DNA from: Mycolicibacterium monacense | GTDB lineage: Bacteria > Actinomycetota > Actinomycetes > Mycobacteriales > Mycobacteriaceae | DNA length: 64,000 nt | Direction of reading: 5' to 3' | NCBI RefSeq assembly: GCF_010731575.1 | Contig: NZ_AP022617.1 | Location: 620,001-684,000, forward strand | Notes under the pieces: generated by a model | Seen by the model: only the letters and a program-made list of their open reading frames with translations | What the model was told of the DNA's origin: nothing | Databases searched by the model: none | Shown: positions 37,149-46,571 of the stretch, piece after piece | Layout of the letters: every line of letters starts with the position of its first letter | How positions within the stretch are numbered: position 1 is the stretch's first letter | Made by a program: the position numbers and the translations under genes

Positions 37149-38887
37149 TGGCGGCCGCCCACATCGGCGCCGACGGACTGCGATTCGGCGAACTCGGCAT
37201 ACGTCGGGCAGTCGGCCAGCAGCGAGTCGTGCGTACCGACGCCGACGACGCGGCCGTCGTCGACGACGATCACCTGATCGGCCTGCGCGACGGTCGACAG
37301 CCGCTGCGAGACGACAACGACGGTGGCCTCGGCCGACACCTCGCGCAGCGCGGTGCGCACCCGGACGTCGGTGTGCACGTCGAGGGCGGAGAACGCGTCG
37401 TCGAACAGGTACACCGAGGGCCGCCGGATGACGGCCCGCGCGATCGCCAACCGCTGCCGCTGCCCGCCGGAGAAGTTCATCCCGCCCTGTGCGACCCGCA
37501 TCTGCAGACCGTCGGCGTGCGCGCGGACGAAATCGTCGGCGGCGGCCACCCGCAGCGCCTCCCACATCTGGTCTTCGGTGGCGTCGCTTCTGCCGTACCG
37601 GAGGTTGTCGGCGACCGTGCCGGTGAACAGGTAGCCGCGCTGGGGCACCAACCCGATCAGCGACCACAACCGTTCGATGTCGTAGTCGCGCAGGTCGATT
37701 CCGTCGATGCGTACCGCGCCCGCGGTCACGTCGTAGAGGCGGCAGATGAGTGAGATCAGCGTCGACTTCCCGGATCCGGTCGAGCCGACGATCGCCGTCG
37801 TGGTCCCGGGGTGGGCGGTGAACGAGACGTCCTCGACGACCGGCTGGTCGGCGCCGGGATAGCAGAAGGTGGCCGCCTCCAGGCGGATCTCACCGCGCAC
37901 CGCGTCCGGCCGGACCGCGTCGGGCGGGGTGTCGATCCCCGGCCGGGTCTGGAGCACCTCGTCGATGCGTTCGGCGCACACCGCCGCCCGCGGGATGATG
38001 ATCAGCATGAACGTGGCCATCAGGACGGCCATCAGGATCTGCATGAAGTAGGACAGGAACGCGATCAGCGAGCCGACCTGCATCTGGCCGGCGTCGATGC
38101 GCAGGCCACCGAACCAGATCAGCGCGACGCTGGAGATGTTGATGACCAGCGTGGTGACCGGCAGCATCAGCGCCTGCCAGCGGCCGGCGTCCAGCGCGGT
38201 GTCCGACAGCGTCTGGTTGGCGTCGGCGAAGCGGTCGCGTTCGAGTGGCTCGCGGGCGAAGGCGCGGATCACCCGAATGCCGGTGAGCTGGTCGCGCAGC
38301 ACCCGGTTGATATTGTCGATGAGCTGCTGCATGCGCCGGAAGATCGGCAGCAGATGGGACACGATCCAGTAGTTCGCGACGGCCAGCACCGGGATGCTGA
38401 CCAGCAGCAGCCACGACAGCCCGGCGTCCTGGTGGATCGCCATGAAGATGCCGCCGACGGACATGATCGGGGCGGTGATGAGCATGGTGCACGTCAACTG
38501 CACGAGCAGCTGGATCTGGCCGACGTCGTTGGTGGTGCGGGTGAGCAGTGACGGGGCGCCGAACCGCGCGGTGTCCTCCGCGGAGAACCGCGTCACCCGG
38601 TCGAAGATCGCCGAGCGCAGGTCGCGGCCGAACCCCATACCGGCCCGCGACCCGAAATACACCGCGCCGACCGCGCACACCACCTGCAGCGCGGTGACGC
38701 CGAGCATCACCATGCCGAGTTCGACGATGGTTCCGGTGTCGCCCTTGGCGACGCCGTCGTCGATGATCGCGGCGTTGACGGTCGGCAGGTAGAGCGAGGC
38801 GAGCGTGCTGACGACCTGGAGTCCGGCGACCACGGAGAGCAGTCCGCGATACGGCCGCACGTACTGCCGCAGCAGGCCCCAGAGCAT
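37145..38887 (-). CDS. ABC exporter half-transporter, degenerate-site subunit (Rv1273c-like)
   Basis: 580 residues with the same exporter layout. Walker A (GSTGSGKST) and signature ([15 protein letters not shown]) are canonical. Walker B reads [12 protein letters not shown], with Asp where the catalytic Glu should be, and the switch region is VVSQRLSTV, with Gln for the His. The start ATG at 38887 aligns [15 protein letters not shown] with the M. tuberculosis N-terminus; the longer open frame from 38932 is not supported. It is divergent from lprB over about 86 bp. Its degenerate site should pair with the off-consensus signature of its partner. Confidence 0.92.
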   Translation of the reverse strand: MLWGLLRQYVRPYRGLLSVVAGLQVVSTLASLYLPTVNAAIIDDGVAKGDTGTIVELGMVMLGVTALQVVCAVGAVYFGSRAGMGFGRDLRSAIFDRVTRFSAEDTARFGAPSLLTRTTNDVGQIQLLVQLTCTMLITAPIMSVGGIFMAIHQDAGLSWLLLVSIPVLAVANYWIVSHLLPIFRRMQQLIDNINRVLRDQLTGIRVIRAFAREPLERDRFADANQTLSDTALDAGRWQALMLPVTTLVINISSVALIWFGGLRIDAGQMQVGSLIAFLSYFMQILMAVLMATFMLIIIPRAAVCAERIDEVLQTRPGIDTPPDAVRPDAVRGEIRLEAATFCYPGADQPVVEDVSFTAHPGTTTAIVGSTGSGKSTLISLICRLYDVTAGAVRIDGIDLRDYDIERLWSLIGLVPQRGYLFTGTVADNLRYGRSDATEDQMWEALRVAAADDFVRAHADGLQMRVAQGGMNFSGGQRQRLAIARAVIRRPSVYLFDDAFSALDVHTDVRVRTALREVSAEATVVVVSQRLSTVAQADQVIVVDDGRVVGVGTHDSLLADCPTYAEFAESQSVGADVGGRQ

Positions 38888-38960
38888 CTCGCTACTGTCG
38901 CACACCGAAGAAACTTGCAGGTCAACCGGCATGTCGGTGGTTCACGATCAGCGCTGCCGC

Positions 38961-38966
38961 TACAGT
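38961..38966 (+). promoter_or_regulatory. -10 element of a leaderless lprB promoter
   Basis: TACAGT ends seven bases before the GTG at 38974, which places the transcript start at, or one base before, that codon. This decides for 38974 over the GTG at 38965, which lies inside the -10 itself. Confidence 0.5.
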
Positions 38967-38973
38967 GCATGGC

Positions 38974-39552
38974 GTGAACCCCAGCACGCGCACGACGGGA
39001 CGGACCCGCCACGCGAAAGCGCTGGCTGCGCTGGCGGCGGCCGCGCTTCCGCTGTTGGCCGCCTGTTCGTCGGATTCGGAGCCCGCGGCGCCGGGTGAGT
39101 CGCCGCAGAGCACCCAGGCCCAGCAGGACATCAAGCACGGCCCGTTCTTCCCGCAGTGCGGCGGGATCAGCGACCAGACCATGAGCCAGCTCACCGAGGT
39201 GCCGGGTCTGGTGAACACCGCGACGACATCGGTGGGCTGCCAGTGGCTGGCCGGCGGCAGCATCGTCGGGCCGCACTTCTCGTTCACCCATTTCCGCGGC
39301 AGCCCGATCGGGCGTGAGCGCAAGACCGAGGAACTGTCGCGCACCAGCGTCGAGGACATCAACATCGAGGGTCACGACGGGTTCATCGCCACCGGCGACG
39401 ATCTGGCGCTGGGCACCAACCTGTGTGAGATCGGCATCCAGTTCGACAACGACTTCATCGAATGGTCGGTCAGCTTCGCCGAGAAACCCTTCCCGGATCC
39501 GTGTGAGGTCGCCAAAGAGCTCACCCGTCAATCGATTGTGAACTCCCGATGA
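38974..39552 (+). CDS. lprB: Lipoprotein LprB (DUF3558 family)
   Basis: 192 residues. The signal peptide ends in the lipobox LLAACSSD. The mature part contains the DUF3558 pattern (HGPFFPQCGGISDQTMSQL ... TSVGCQWLAGG ... SVEDINIEGHDGFIATGDD ... LCEIGIQFDNDF ... DPCEVAKELT) with four Cys that can form two disulfides. It matches Rv1274 in place and in its conserved C-terminal half. The function is unknown; the lprB/lprC pair is a stable mycobacterial unit of envelope lipoproteins. The stop overlaps lprC by 4 bases (ATGA). Confidence 0.9.
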   Translation: MNPSTRTTGRTRHAKALAALAAAALPLLAACSSDSEPAAPGESPQSTQAQQDIKHGPFFPQCGGISDQTMSQLTEVPGLVNTATTSVGCQWLAGGSIVGPHFSFTHFRGSPIGRERKTEELSRTSVEDINIEGHDGFIATGDDLALGTNLCEIGIQFDNDFIEWSVSFAEKPFPDPCEVAKELTRQSIVNSR

Positions 39553-40100
39553 GCCGCTCCGCACGGACTCTGGCCGCCGTGGCCGCCCTGCTGGCCGCCC
39601 TGACGATGCTGCTGGGCTGCACGCGCACCGTCGAGGGCACGGCCGCGCGCGCCGGCTCCGGCGGCGGGCCCAGCAACAACGACTCCGAACGGCAGTACCC
39701 GAACCTGCTCAAGGAGTGCGACGTGTTGACCGAGGACATCCTCGCCGAGACCGTCGGGGCCGATCCGCTGGACATCCAGAGCACCTTCGTGGGCGCCGTC
39801 TGCCGCTGGCAGGCCGCCAATCCCGCGGGCCTGGTCGACATCACCCGTTTCTGGTTCGAGGAAGGCAGCCTCGACAACGAGCAGCAGACGGCCCAGAAGC
39901 TGGAGTATCAGATCGAGAACCGGTCGGTGGCCGGTGTGCCGTCGATCGTGATGCGGCCCGGCGATCCGAACGGCGCGTGCGGGGTGGCCAGCGACGCCGG
40001 CGGCGTGGTCGGCTGGTGGGTCAATCCGCAGGCCCCCGGGATCGACGCCTGCGGGATGGCGATCAAGCTGATGGAACTCACCCTCGCCACCAACTCGTAG
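39549..40100 (+). CDS. lprC: Lipoprotein LprC (DUF3558 family)
   Basis: 183 residues. The lipobox is MLLGCTRT. The domain is a sister of LprB: YPNLLKECDVLTEDILAETVG ... GAVCRWQAANPAG ... ACGVASDAGGVVGWWVNPQ ... DACGMAIKLMELT, again with paired Cys. It corresponds to Rv1275. Co-translation with lprB suggests a shared complex or pathway. A long hairpin closes the operon. Confidence 0.9.
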   Translation: MSRSARTLAAVAALLAALTMLLGCTRTVEGTAARAGSGGGPSNNDSERQYPNLLKECDVLTEDILAETVGADPLDIQSTFVGAVCRWQAANPAGLVDITRFWFEEGSLDNEQQTAQKLEYQIENRSVAGVPSIVMRPGDPNGACGVASDAGGVVGWWVNPQAPGIDACGMAIKLMELTLATNS

Positions 40101-40104
40101 CTGG

Positions 40105-40157
40105 GCGATTTCGGCGTGCTGGGTCGCGCTGAGCGCGACCGCGCACGCCGAAATCGC
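40105..40157. terminator. 53-bp nested palindrome, bidirectional terminator
   Basis: The outer arms GCGATTTCGGCGTGC and GCACGCCGAAATCGC are perfect (15 bp), and an inner stem GGTCGCGCT / AGCGCGACC (9 bp) is stacked inside. It lies between the convergent lprC and SixA-like genes, 4 bp after one stop and 3 bp before the other. The GCCGAAA motif in both arms is shared with the palindromes at 24401 and 24866. Confidence 0.75.
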
Positions 40158-40160
40158 ACG

Positions 40161-40679
40161 CTAGCGGGGGACGTGGAAGGTGACCAGCGCGGCGCCGCCG
40201 AGCGCCAGCCGGTCCCACCCCTGTTCGGTGCGCAGCACCGCCAGCGCCGACGTCGGGAACTTGGTGGCGATGCCTGTGGCGGCCTCACGGTTGCTGACCT
40301 CGACCGCGGCCAGCCCCAGCGCGACGTGCGACATCGCCGGTTCGTGCCCGATCACCAGCAGCGTGTCGACCGGGTGGTCGAAACGCCGCGCCACCATGTT
40401 GATCTCGTCGATCACCATGCCCGGCGTGGCGTCGTAGAGCCGGTCGGCGTAGTGGACCGGTGCGTCGATGCGTGCGCGCTCCAGGGTCTGCCGCGTCCTG
40501 GTCGCCGTCGAGCAGAGCACCGCGTCCAGTGGCGTCAGGTGGGTGCGCAACCAGTCGCCGGCCAGGCCGGCTTCGCGGATGCCGCGCGCGGCCAACGGCC
40601 GCTCATGATCGTCGACACCGTCGGGGTAGTCGGATTTGGCGTGCCGGAGCAGCACCAGGGTGCGGATGTTCGTGCTCAC
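40161..40679 (-). CDS. SixA-type phosphohistidine phosphatase family protein (Rv1276c-like)
   Basis: 172 residues of the histidine phosphatase superfamily. The catalytic RHA motif is LVLLRHAKSDYPDG, the conserved Arg is in STATRTRQTLERA, and the second His is in LVIGHEPAMSH. Members remove phosphate from phosphohistidine or small phosphoesters. The GTG at 40679 is chosen because the domain begins five codons later; the GTG at 40685 is equally possible. It is divergent from the SbcD-like gene. Confidence 0.85.
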   Translation of the reverse strand: MSTNIRTLVLLRHAKSDYPDGVDDHERPLAARGIREAGLAGDWLRTHLTPLDAVLCSTATRTRQTLERARIDAPVHYADRLYDATPGMVIDEINMVARRFDHPVDTLLVIGHEPAMSHVALGLAAVEVSNREAATGIATKFPTSALAVLRTEQGWDRLALGGAALVTFHVPR

Positions 40680-40792
40680 CCCCTTCACGTTAGGTGCCGC
40701 GGCCACATGCCGGACGAGGTCCGCTGACTTGTCGGTGTCCGGTCCTACACTCGCCATGCACCACGACGACGAGGGGAAAGGGACGGGGCCAC

Positions 40793-41944
40793 ATGCGATT
40801 TGTGCATACCGCCGACTGGCAGCTCGGGATGACCCGCCACTTCCTCAACGGTGAGGCGCAGCCCCGGTATTCGGCGGCGCGGCGTGAGGCCGTGGTCGCG
40901 GTCGGTGCGCTGGCGGCCGAGGTGAAGGCGGAGTTCGTGGTGGTCGCCGGTGACGTGTTCGAACACAATCAGCTCTCCCCGCGCGAGGTCGGCCAGTCGC
41001 TGGAGGCGACGCGGACCATCGGTGTCCCGGTGTATCTGCTGCCCGGCAACCACGACCCGTTGGACGCCTCCTCGGTGTACACCAGCGCGTTGTTCACCGC
41101 GGAATGCCCGGACAACGTCACCGTGCTCGACCGCGCCGGTGTCCACCCGGTGCGGCCGGGGCTCGAACTCGTCGCGGCCCCGTGGCGGTCCAAGGCCCCG
41201 ACCAGCGATCTGGTCGGTGACGTGCTCGCCGGCCTACCCGCCGACGGTGTCACCCGCATCGTGGTGGGCCACGGCGCGGTGGACCTCATCGACCCGGGTA
41301 AGGACAAGGCGGCGCTGATCCGGCTGGCCGCCGTCGAGGCCGCCCTGGCGCGCGGTGCGGTGCACTATGTGGCGTTGGGGGACAAGCACTCCCGCACCGA
41401 TGTCGGCGCCACCGGCCGGGTCTGGTATTCGGGGTCGCCTGAGGTCACCAACTACGACGACATCGAGACCGACTCGGGCCACGCCCTGGTCGTCGACATC
41501 GACGAGGACGACGCGCGGCGGCCCGTGCGGGTGCGCCCCGAGCGGTTGGGGCGCTGGCGGTTCGTCACGCTGACCCGTTCGGTCGACAACGGCCGCGACG
41601 TCGCCGATCTCGACCTCAACCTCGATCTCATGCCGGACAAGGAGCGCACGGTCGTCCGCCTCGGGCTGACGGGGTCGCTGACCGTCACCGACAAGGCCGC
41701 GCTGGATGACTGTCTGCTCAAGTACTCCCGGCTGTTCGCGGCGCTGACGGAGTGGGAGCGCGGCACCGACATCGCCGTCCTGCCCGCCGACGGGGAATTC
41801 GACGATCTGGGTATCGGCGGGTTCGCCGCCGCGGCCGTCGACGAGTTGGTGGAGGCGGCCCGGGCCGACGGGGACCGCGCCGACGACGCCCGCGCCGCGC
41901 TGGCACTGCTGCTGCGCCTGGTCGAACGGAGCGATGTCGCATGA
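40793..41944 (+). CDS. SbcD/YhaO-like metallophosphoesterase nuclease (Rv1277-like)
   Basis: 383 residues. The calcineurin-like motifs run in order: FVHTADWQLG (D-x-H equivalent), VVVAGDVFEH (GDxx), LLPGNHDPL (GNHD), and VVGHGAVDL with ALGDKHS (metal His). This is the Mre11/SbcD fold. The C-terminal part (WERGTDIAVLPADGEFDDLG ... [15 protein letters not shown]) should contact the partner ATPase. An ATG with a GGGG-rich leader was chosen. The stop overlaps the next gene's ATG (ATGA), the usual arrangement for nuclease-ATPase pairs. Orthologue of Rv1277. Confidence 0.88.
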   Translation: MRFVHTADWQLGMTRHFLNGEAQPRYSAARREAVVAVGALAAEVKAEFVVVAGDVFEHNQLSPREVGQSLEATRTIGVPVYLLPGNHDPLDASSVYTSALFTAECPDNVTVLDRAGVHPVRPGLELVAAPWRSKAPTSDLVGDVLAGLPADGVTRIVVGHGAVDLIDPGKDKAALIRLAAVEAALARGAVHYVALGDKHSRTDVGATGRVWYSGSPEVTNYDDIETDSGHALVVDIDEDDARRPVRVRPERLGRWRFVTLTRSVDNGRDVADLDLNLDLMPDKERTVVRLGLTGSLTVTDKAALDDCLLKYSRLFAALTEWERGTDIAVLPADGEFDDLGIGGFAAAAVDELVEAARADGDRADDARAALALLLRLVERSDVA

Positions 41945-44574
41945 AGCTGCACCGTCTGGTGTTGACCAACTACCGCGGCATCAGCCGTCGCGAGATCGAG
42001 TTCCCCGATCGCGGTGTCGTGGTGATCAGCGGAGCCAACGAGATCGGCAAATCGTCGATGATCGAGGCGCTGGACCTGCTCTTCGCCGCCAAGGACCGCT
42101 CGACGAAGAAGGAAGTCAAGCAGGTCAAACCCACCCACGCCGACGTGGGCGCCGAGATCAGCGCCGAGATCTCCACAGGCCCTTATCGGTTCGTCTACCG
42201 CAAGCGTTTTCACAAACGCGCGGAGACGGAGCTGACCATCCTCGCCCCGCACCGCGAGCAGCTCACCGGTGACGAGGCGCACGAGCGCGCGCTGGCCCTC
42301 CTCGAAGAGACCGTCGACATGGATCTGTGGCAGGCGCAACGGGTCTGGCAATCCGCCTCCACCGCCGCGGCCGACTTCTCCGGTTCCGATGCGCTCGCCC
42401 GTGCGCTCGACGCGGCCGCCGGTGAGGCGGCCACCACCTCGGGTGCCGAACCGCTGCTCGTCGACCGCATCGACGAGGAGTACGGCCGGTACTTCACCGC
42501 GACCGGTCGGCCCACGGGTGAGTGGGCCGCGGCGATCAAGCGGTTGCAGGCCGCCGAGGCCGAAGTGGCGCGCTGCGCGGCCGCGGTCGGTGAGGTCGAC
42601 GAGGCGGTGCGCCGGCATGCGGCGCTGACCGGACAACTGGCGGAATCGGCCGAGCAGCGGGCCGCGCTCACTCGTGACGTGACCGCCGCGCGCGAAGCCG
42701 CACAGGCGGTGGCGGCGCTGCGCAGGCAGGTCGACGAGGCCGACGTGATCGCGAAGGCGGCTCAGGCCACCCGCACGGCGTCGCTGGCCGCGGTCACCGA
42801 ACGCCGCCGCCTGCGCGCCGACATCGACGAACGCCGTGCGGCAATCACCGATCTGGAGGCCGCGGTCGCCGCAGCGGTGGACGAGGAGGCCACCGCCCGC
42901 GCGGTCGACCAGGCGGCGCAGCAGGCTGCGGAGCGGGCGCGGGCCGCGGTGGAAGAACACCACGCGCGCGTCGACGCGGCACGCGCTGTGGCGCAACGCC
43001 TTTCCGATCGGGACGAGGCCGACCGGTTGACGGCGCGGCTGGCGAAGATCGACGCGGCGGTGCGCGAGCTGGCAGCCGTCGACACCGAACTCGCCGGGAT
43101 CGCGGTCACCGACACCTCGATGCGGGTCGTCGAAACCGCCGCCCTCGCCGTCGAACGCGCCGCCGGACAGGCCGAACTGGCCTCTGCGCGAATCGAACTC
43201 GATGCCGTCGCCGACGTCGACGTGCGGGTGGGCGACGAGCTGGTGCGGGTCGTCGCCGGCGAGGGCTGGTCGGTCAACGCGACGACGCCCACCGAGATCA
43301 CCGTCCCCGGACTGCTGACGGCGCGCGTGGTTCCGGGCACCCCGGCGGCGCAGACCCAGGCGCGGCTCGACGAGGCCAACGCCGATCTGGCGGCTGCGCT
43401 GCAGGCCGTCGGCGCCGCCGACGTCGCGACCGCGCGAACGCTGCACGACCGGCGCCGGGAGTTGACCCAGACCCGGGCCACGTTGCGCGCGACGGTCGAT
43501 GCACTGACCGGCGACGACACCGAGGCGCAACTGCGGGCACGGTTGGCCGAACTGCGCAACGGGCAGCCGGACACCGATGCGCTGTTCGAACTCGACGGCC
43601 CGGCCGATGCCGCCGCGGCGCGCGAGGCCCTGGCCGCCGCCGTCGCGGCGCACCAGCGGGCCATCGGCGACTGCGAGACGCATCGCAAGGTGGCGGTCGC
43701 GGCGTCGGCCAAGCTGGGGGAGAAGGCCACTCGACTCGGCGTCGTGCGGGAGAAGCTCGCCGCCGCCCAGGCGGAGCTGAACAGCGCCACCGAGCGACTG
43801 GTCGCAGCGCGCGACACCGTGGCCGACGAGGCGCTGTCGGTCGCCGCCGAAGCCGATCGGGAGGTGGCCGAGCGTGCCGTCGCACGCACCGCCCGGCTGC
43901 GCGACGAACTGGCGCAGTCCGCGCCCGAGGCGGTGGAGGCCCACCTGGCCGAGGTGACCGCGCGCGACCGGGCGCTGCAGGCCCGGCACGAGGACACCAC
44001 CGAGGCGTTGCGCGAAGTGACGGCCGCCCTGAAGGTGTACGGCACCGAGGGCAGACAGGGTCAACTCGACAGCGCGCATGGCGAACGCGAACACGCCGAG
44101 TCCGACTACCTGCGGGTGCACCGCCGGGCGCGGGCGGTGGATCTGCTGCGCTCGGTGATGAGCAGACACCGCACCGCGACACGGGAACGCTATGTCGAGC
44201 CGTACCGCCGCGAGGTCGAACGCCTGGGGCGGCTGGTGTTCGGCGACAGCTTCGAAGTCGAGGTCGACAGCGATCTGCGGATCCACAACCGCACACTCGC
44301 CGGCCGCACGGTGCCCTACGAGTCACTGTCGGGCGGGGCGAAGGAACAGTTGGGCATCGTGGCCCGTCTGGCCGGTGCCGCCCTTGTGGCCAAGGAGGAC
44401 TCGGTGCCGGTCGTCATCGACGATGCGCTCGGATTCACCGATCCCGACCGGTTGACCAAGATGGGCACGGTTTTCGACGTCATCGGCGGTGACGGCCAGG
44501 TGATCGTGCTGACGTGCAGCCCCCAGCGGTACGCCTCGGTGCCGGATGCGCACCACATCGAGTTGACCGTCTGA
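41941..44574 (+). CDS. SbcC/YhaN-like SMC-family ATPase (Rv1278-like)
   Basis: 877 residues. The N-terminal Walker A is GANEIGKSS (residues about 32-40), and the C-terminal half holds signature [17 protein letters not shown] and Walker [12 protein letters not shown]. Between them are about 600 residues of Ala/Arg/Glu-rich coiled coil. No CxxC zinc hook is present, which separates it from classical SbcC/Rad50 and places it nearer to YhaN. With the metallophosphoesterase it should form a DNA end-processing complex. The position and length match Rv1278 (875 aa). Walker B ends Asp-Asp rather than Asp-Glu. Confidence 0.9.
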   Translation: MKLHRLVLTNYRGISRREIEFPDRGVVVISGANEIGKSSMIEALDLLFAAKDRSTKKEVKQVKPTHADVGAEISAEISTGPYRFVYRKRFHKRAETELTILAPHREQLTGDEAHERALALLEETVDMDLWQAQRVWQSASTAAADFSGSDALARALDAAAGEAATTSGAEPLLVDRIDEEYGRYFTATGRPTGEWAAAIKRLQAAEAEVARCAAAVGEVDEAVRRHAALTGQLAESAEQRAALTRDVTAAREAAQAVAALRRQVDEADVIAKAAQATRTASLAAVTERRRLRADIDERRAAITDLEAAVAAAVDEEATARAVDQAAQQAAERARAAVEEHHARVDAARAVAQRLSDRDEADRLTARLAKIDAAVRELAAVDTELAGIAVTDTSMRVVETAALAVERAAGQAELASARIELDAVADVDVRVGDELVRVVAGEGWSVNATTPTEITVPGLLTARVVPGTPAAQTQARLDEANADLAAALQAVGAADVATARTLHDRRRELTQTRATLRATVDALTGDDTEAQLRARLAELRNGQPDTDALFELDGPADAAAAREALAAAVAAHQRAIGDCETHRKVAVAASAKLGEKATRLGVVREKLAAAQAELNSATERLVAARDTVADEALSVAAEADREVAERAVARTARLRDELAQSAPEAVEAHLAEVTARDRALQARHEDTTEALREVTAALKVYGTEGRQGQLDSAHGEREHAESDYLRVHRRARAVDLLRSVMSRHRTATRERYVEPYRREVERLGRLVFGDSFEVEVDSDLRIHNRTLAGRTVPYESLSGGAKEQLGIVARLAGAALVAKEDSVPVVIDDALGFTDPDRLTKMGTVFDVIGGDGQVIVLTCSPQRYASVPDAHHIELTV

Positions 44575-44675
44575 GCGACGTTTTTCGCCCTCTCGACGCA
44601 TGCCGTTGCGCGCGATACGTGAGGTATTCGCGAAAACGGGTATGGGGCCATGAGTCATACGTGAAACGGGAGGCC

Positions 44676-45281
44676 ATGGTGTCATCAGGAGACAACGCGT
44701 CATCAGGAGACAAGGTGTCATCAGGAGACAACGCTTCGTCGGGAGACAACGGTGCGCCGCTGCAACAGCGCGTCACCGATCTGCTCGCGACGGTCGGAGC
44801 GGCGCTGGGAGATTTGGCGCAGAAGGCGCGTGACGCGGTGGAGGGAGCGGCCGGTCGCGTCGGTATCGGATCGTCGTCGGACGACGCGGGCGGCCCGGCC
44901 GCCTTGCCGTCCGGTGCGAAAGCCGCGACGGGTTCCGGGCGGGCGGCGCCGATCGAAGTTCCGGCGAAGAAGACCCCGGCCAAGAAGACGGCTGCGAAGA
45001 CGGCTCCCGCGAAGAAGACGGCGCCCGCAAAGAAGGCTCCCGTAAAGAAGGCTCCCGCAAAAAAGACGGCGGTGAAGGCGACTACGGCGAAGACCGAAGC
45101 CGCCAACATGGCGCCCGTCAAGAAGGCTCCCGCGAAGAAGGCCCCAGCGAAGAAGGCGGTCGAACCGGCCAAGGCCGCCGCCGCCAAGAAGACCCCGGCC
45201 AAGAAGACCCCGGCCAAGAAGGCGCCCGCCAAGAAGGCGCCGGCCAAGAAGGCGGTCAAGCGCCCCGGCAACCCCACCTGA
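44676..45281 (+). CDS. Histone-H1-like lysine/alanine/proline-rich repeat protein
   Basis: 201 residues. After an N-terminal tandem repeat ([12 protein letters not shown], four times) comes one predicted amphipathic helix ([32 protein letters not shown]). The last 110 residues are almost only Lys, Ala, Pro and Thr in [10 protein letters not shown] units, like histone H1, the AlgP tail and the C-terminus of mycobacterial HupB. It should bind DNA or RNA nonspecifically. The ATG at 44676 has GGGAGG just before it; a GTG at 44661 is in frame. It is 101 bp after the SMC-like gene. It is not in the M. tuberculosis order I recall. Confidence 0.75.
   Translation: MVSSGDNASSGDKVSSGDNASSGDNGAPLQQRVTDLLATVGAALGDLAQKARDAVEGAAGRVGIGSSSDDAGGPAALPSGAKAATGSGRAAPIEVPAKKTPAKKTAAKTAPAKKTAPAKKAPVKKAPAKKTAVKATTAKTEAANMAPVKKAPAKKAPAKKAVEPAKAAAAKKTPAKKTPAKKAPAKKAPAKKAVKRPGNPT
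44679..44750 (+). repeat. Four 18-bp tandem repeats inside the histone-like gene
   Basis: Units of the form GTGTCATCAGGAGACAAC repeat four times in phase with the reading frame, encoding V/A-SSGD-N/K. The fourth unit has drifted (TCGTCGGGAGAC). Each unit contains CAGGAGA, a ribosome-binding-site look-alike. Copy number could vary between strains by slippage. Confidence 0.85.
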
Positions 45282-45294
45282 GAGCGCGAAGCCC

Positions 45295-46506
45295 TCAGAA
45301 GTATGCGTTGGCGGGAACCGGCGTGCCGTGTAGCAGGTTCTCGCCGACCACCCGCGCCTTGTACGCGACCGGATTGTGCAGTGTGATCGTGCGGATGTTG
45401 CGCCAGTGCCGGTCGAGATTGCGTGTCCGGCTTGCGGCGCTGGCCCCGCCGAGTTCCAGCAGGCGGGTGGCGGCGTCCGGCGCCACCCGGTCCAGATGCA
45501 CCTTCACCTTCGCGACGGCGAGTTGCGCGTCCTGCGCCAGCGTCGCGTCCGGCACCCCGTCGACCGCCGAATCGGTGGCCGCACCGATGATCGCGGCGGC
45601 ATCCAGCACGGCCGCCCGGGCGACGTAGGCGGTGCTGGCCAGTTCGCCGAGCTGCCGCTGCAGCAACGGGTCGTCGACCGGCCGCTCCGCCACCGCATGG
45701 CTGAAGTTGCGCTCACGCGACTCCAACAGCGCGACCCCGTCCTCCACCACGTTCTCCAGGATCCCCGCGACCACGGCGTGGATGAACAACTGCAGGAACG
45801 CGAACTGCACCGTCGGCTGCGGTTCGGCGTCGTACGGCGCATCGGTGAGCACCTCGTCGGCCGCCACCGCGACATCGGTGAACGTCGTGGTGCCGGTGCC
45901 CGTCCGGCGCTGCCCGAAGCCGTCCCAGTCGTCGACGATCCCGACGCCTTCGCGGTCGGCGGGTACCACCACCGTCGCCACCGAATCGTGGTCGGTGGTC
46001 GCGGTCACCGTCAGATAATCGGAGAACAACGTGCCGGTGCTGTAGTACTTCTCACCGGTCAGCCGGTAGCCGCCCTGCCCGTCGGGCAGCAGGCGGGTGT
46101 TGAACACCAGGCTGCCGACGGCCAACCCGCCCTTCTCGCTGAACGCGTTGCCGACGATCTTGCCGTCGAGCACCCGGTCCAGCCAGCGCCGCGACGCCGG
46201 GTCGTCGGCGGTGCGCAGCCGCTCCTCGACGAACCAGAAGTGGGCGCGGAAGATGTGCGCGACGATCGGGTCGGCGGCGGCCACGTCGATGATCGTCGAG
46301 AACAACTGCGGCACAGTCAGTCCGGCGCCACCCAGAGACTCCGGCAGCCGCAGCGCGCCGAACCCGGCACGTTTGAGTGCGGCCACCTGGTCGAAGGGGT
46401 TCTCGTCGTCGCGGTCCCGGTCGCGTGCGCCCGCCGCGATCTGGGCCAGCAGGACAGCGAATTCCGGTGAGCCGGGCAGGGCCCTGGCGTTCTCCACAGT
46501 CGTCAT
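45295..46506 (-). CDS. Acyl-CoA-dehydrogenase-fold flavin monooxygenase, SfnB/DszC-like
   Basis: 403 residues. The acyl-CoA dehydrogenase fold shows as ALRLPESLGGAGLTVPQL, GNAFSEKGG and YRLTGEKYYSTG. The C-terminus LDRHWRNIRTITLHNPVAYKARVVGENLLHG is the hallmark of the SfnB/DszC branch, which uses reduced flavin and O2 to attack sulfur compounds rather than dehydrogenating acyl-CoA. The acyl-CoA DH catalytic Glu region is absent. Nearby sulfate-activation genes and the arylsulfatase fit a role in organosulfur use, but the distance is large. A perfect palindrome lies 2 bp before the ATG. It replaces the Rv1279 position. Confidence 0.82.
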   Translation of the reverse strand: MTTVENARALPGSPEFAVLLAQIAAGARDRDRDDENPFDQVAALKRAGFGALRLPESLGGAGLTVPQLFSTIIDVAAADPIVAHIFRAHFWFVEERLRTADDPASRRWLDRVLDGKIVGNAFSEKGGLAVGSLVFNTRLLPDGQGGYRLTGEKYYSTGTLFSDYLTVTATTDHDSVATVVVPADREGVGIVDDWDGFGQRRTGTGTTTFTDVAVAADEVLTDAPYDAEPQPTVQFAFLQLFIHAVVAGILENVVEDGVALLESRERNFSHAVAERPVDDPLLQRQLGELASTAYVARAAVLDAAAIIGAATDSAVDGVPDATLAQDAQLAVAKVKVHLDRVAPDAATRLLELGGASAASRTRNLDRHWRNIRTITLHNPVAYKARVVGENLLHGTPVPANAYF

Positions 46507-46508
46507 GT

Positions 46509-46525
46509 CCTCGGTTCTACCGAGG
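46509..46525. promoter_or_regulatory. Palindrome immediately upstream of the SfnB-like gene
   Basis: CCTCGGT-TCT-ACCGAGG is a perfect 7-bp inverted repeat whose edge is 2 bp from the ATG. On the minus strand it contains TAGAAC, a possible -10. It can be an operator, or a hairpin at the very 5' end of the message. Confidence 0.45.
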
Positions 46526-46571
46526 CCGCCTGCCGGGCAGCACCGTTTGGATCAGCGGGACCCGAACCCGG

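Noticed and set aside
41452..44286. 944-codon minus-strand open frame opposite the SMC-like ATPase
   Set aside because: It is antisense of a gene with clear Walker motifs and synteny; the composition is that of a shadow frame.
41941..44574. Classical SbcC/Rad50
   Set aside because: There is no CxxC zinc hook and the protein is shorter than typical SbcC; it was called YhaN-like instead.
44679..44750. CRISPR-like array from the 18-bp repeats
   Set aside because: The units are contiguous with no spacers, lie in frame within a coding region, and no cas gene is near.
45295..46506. Ordinary fatty acyl-CoA dehydrogenase
   Set aside because: The C-terminal HWRN signature and the lack of the catalytic Glu region point to the SfnB/DszC monooxygenase branch.
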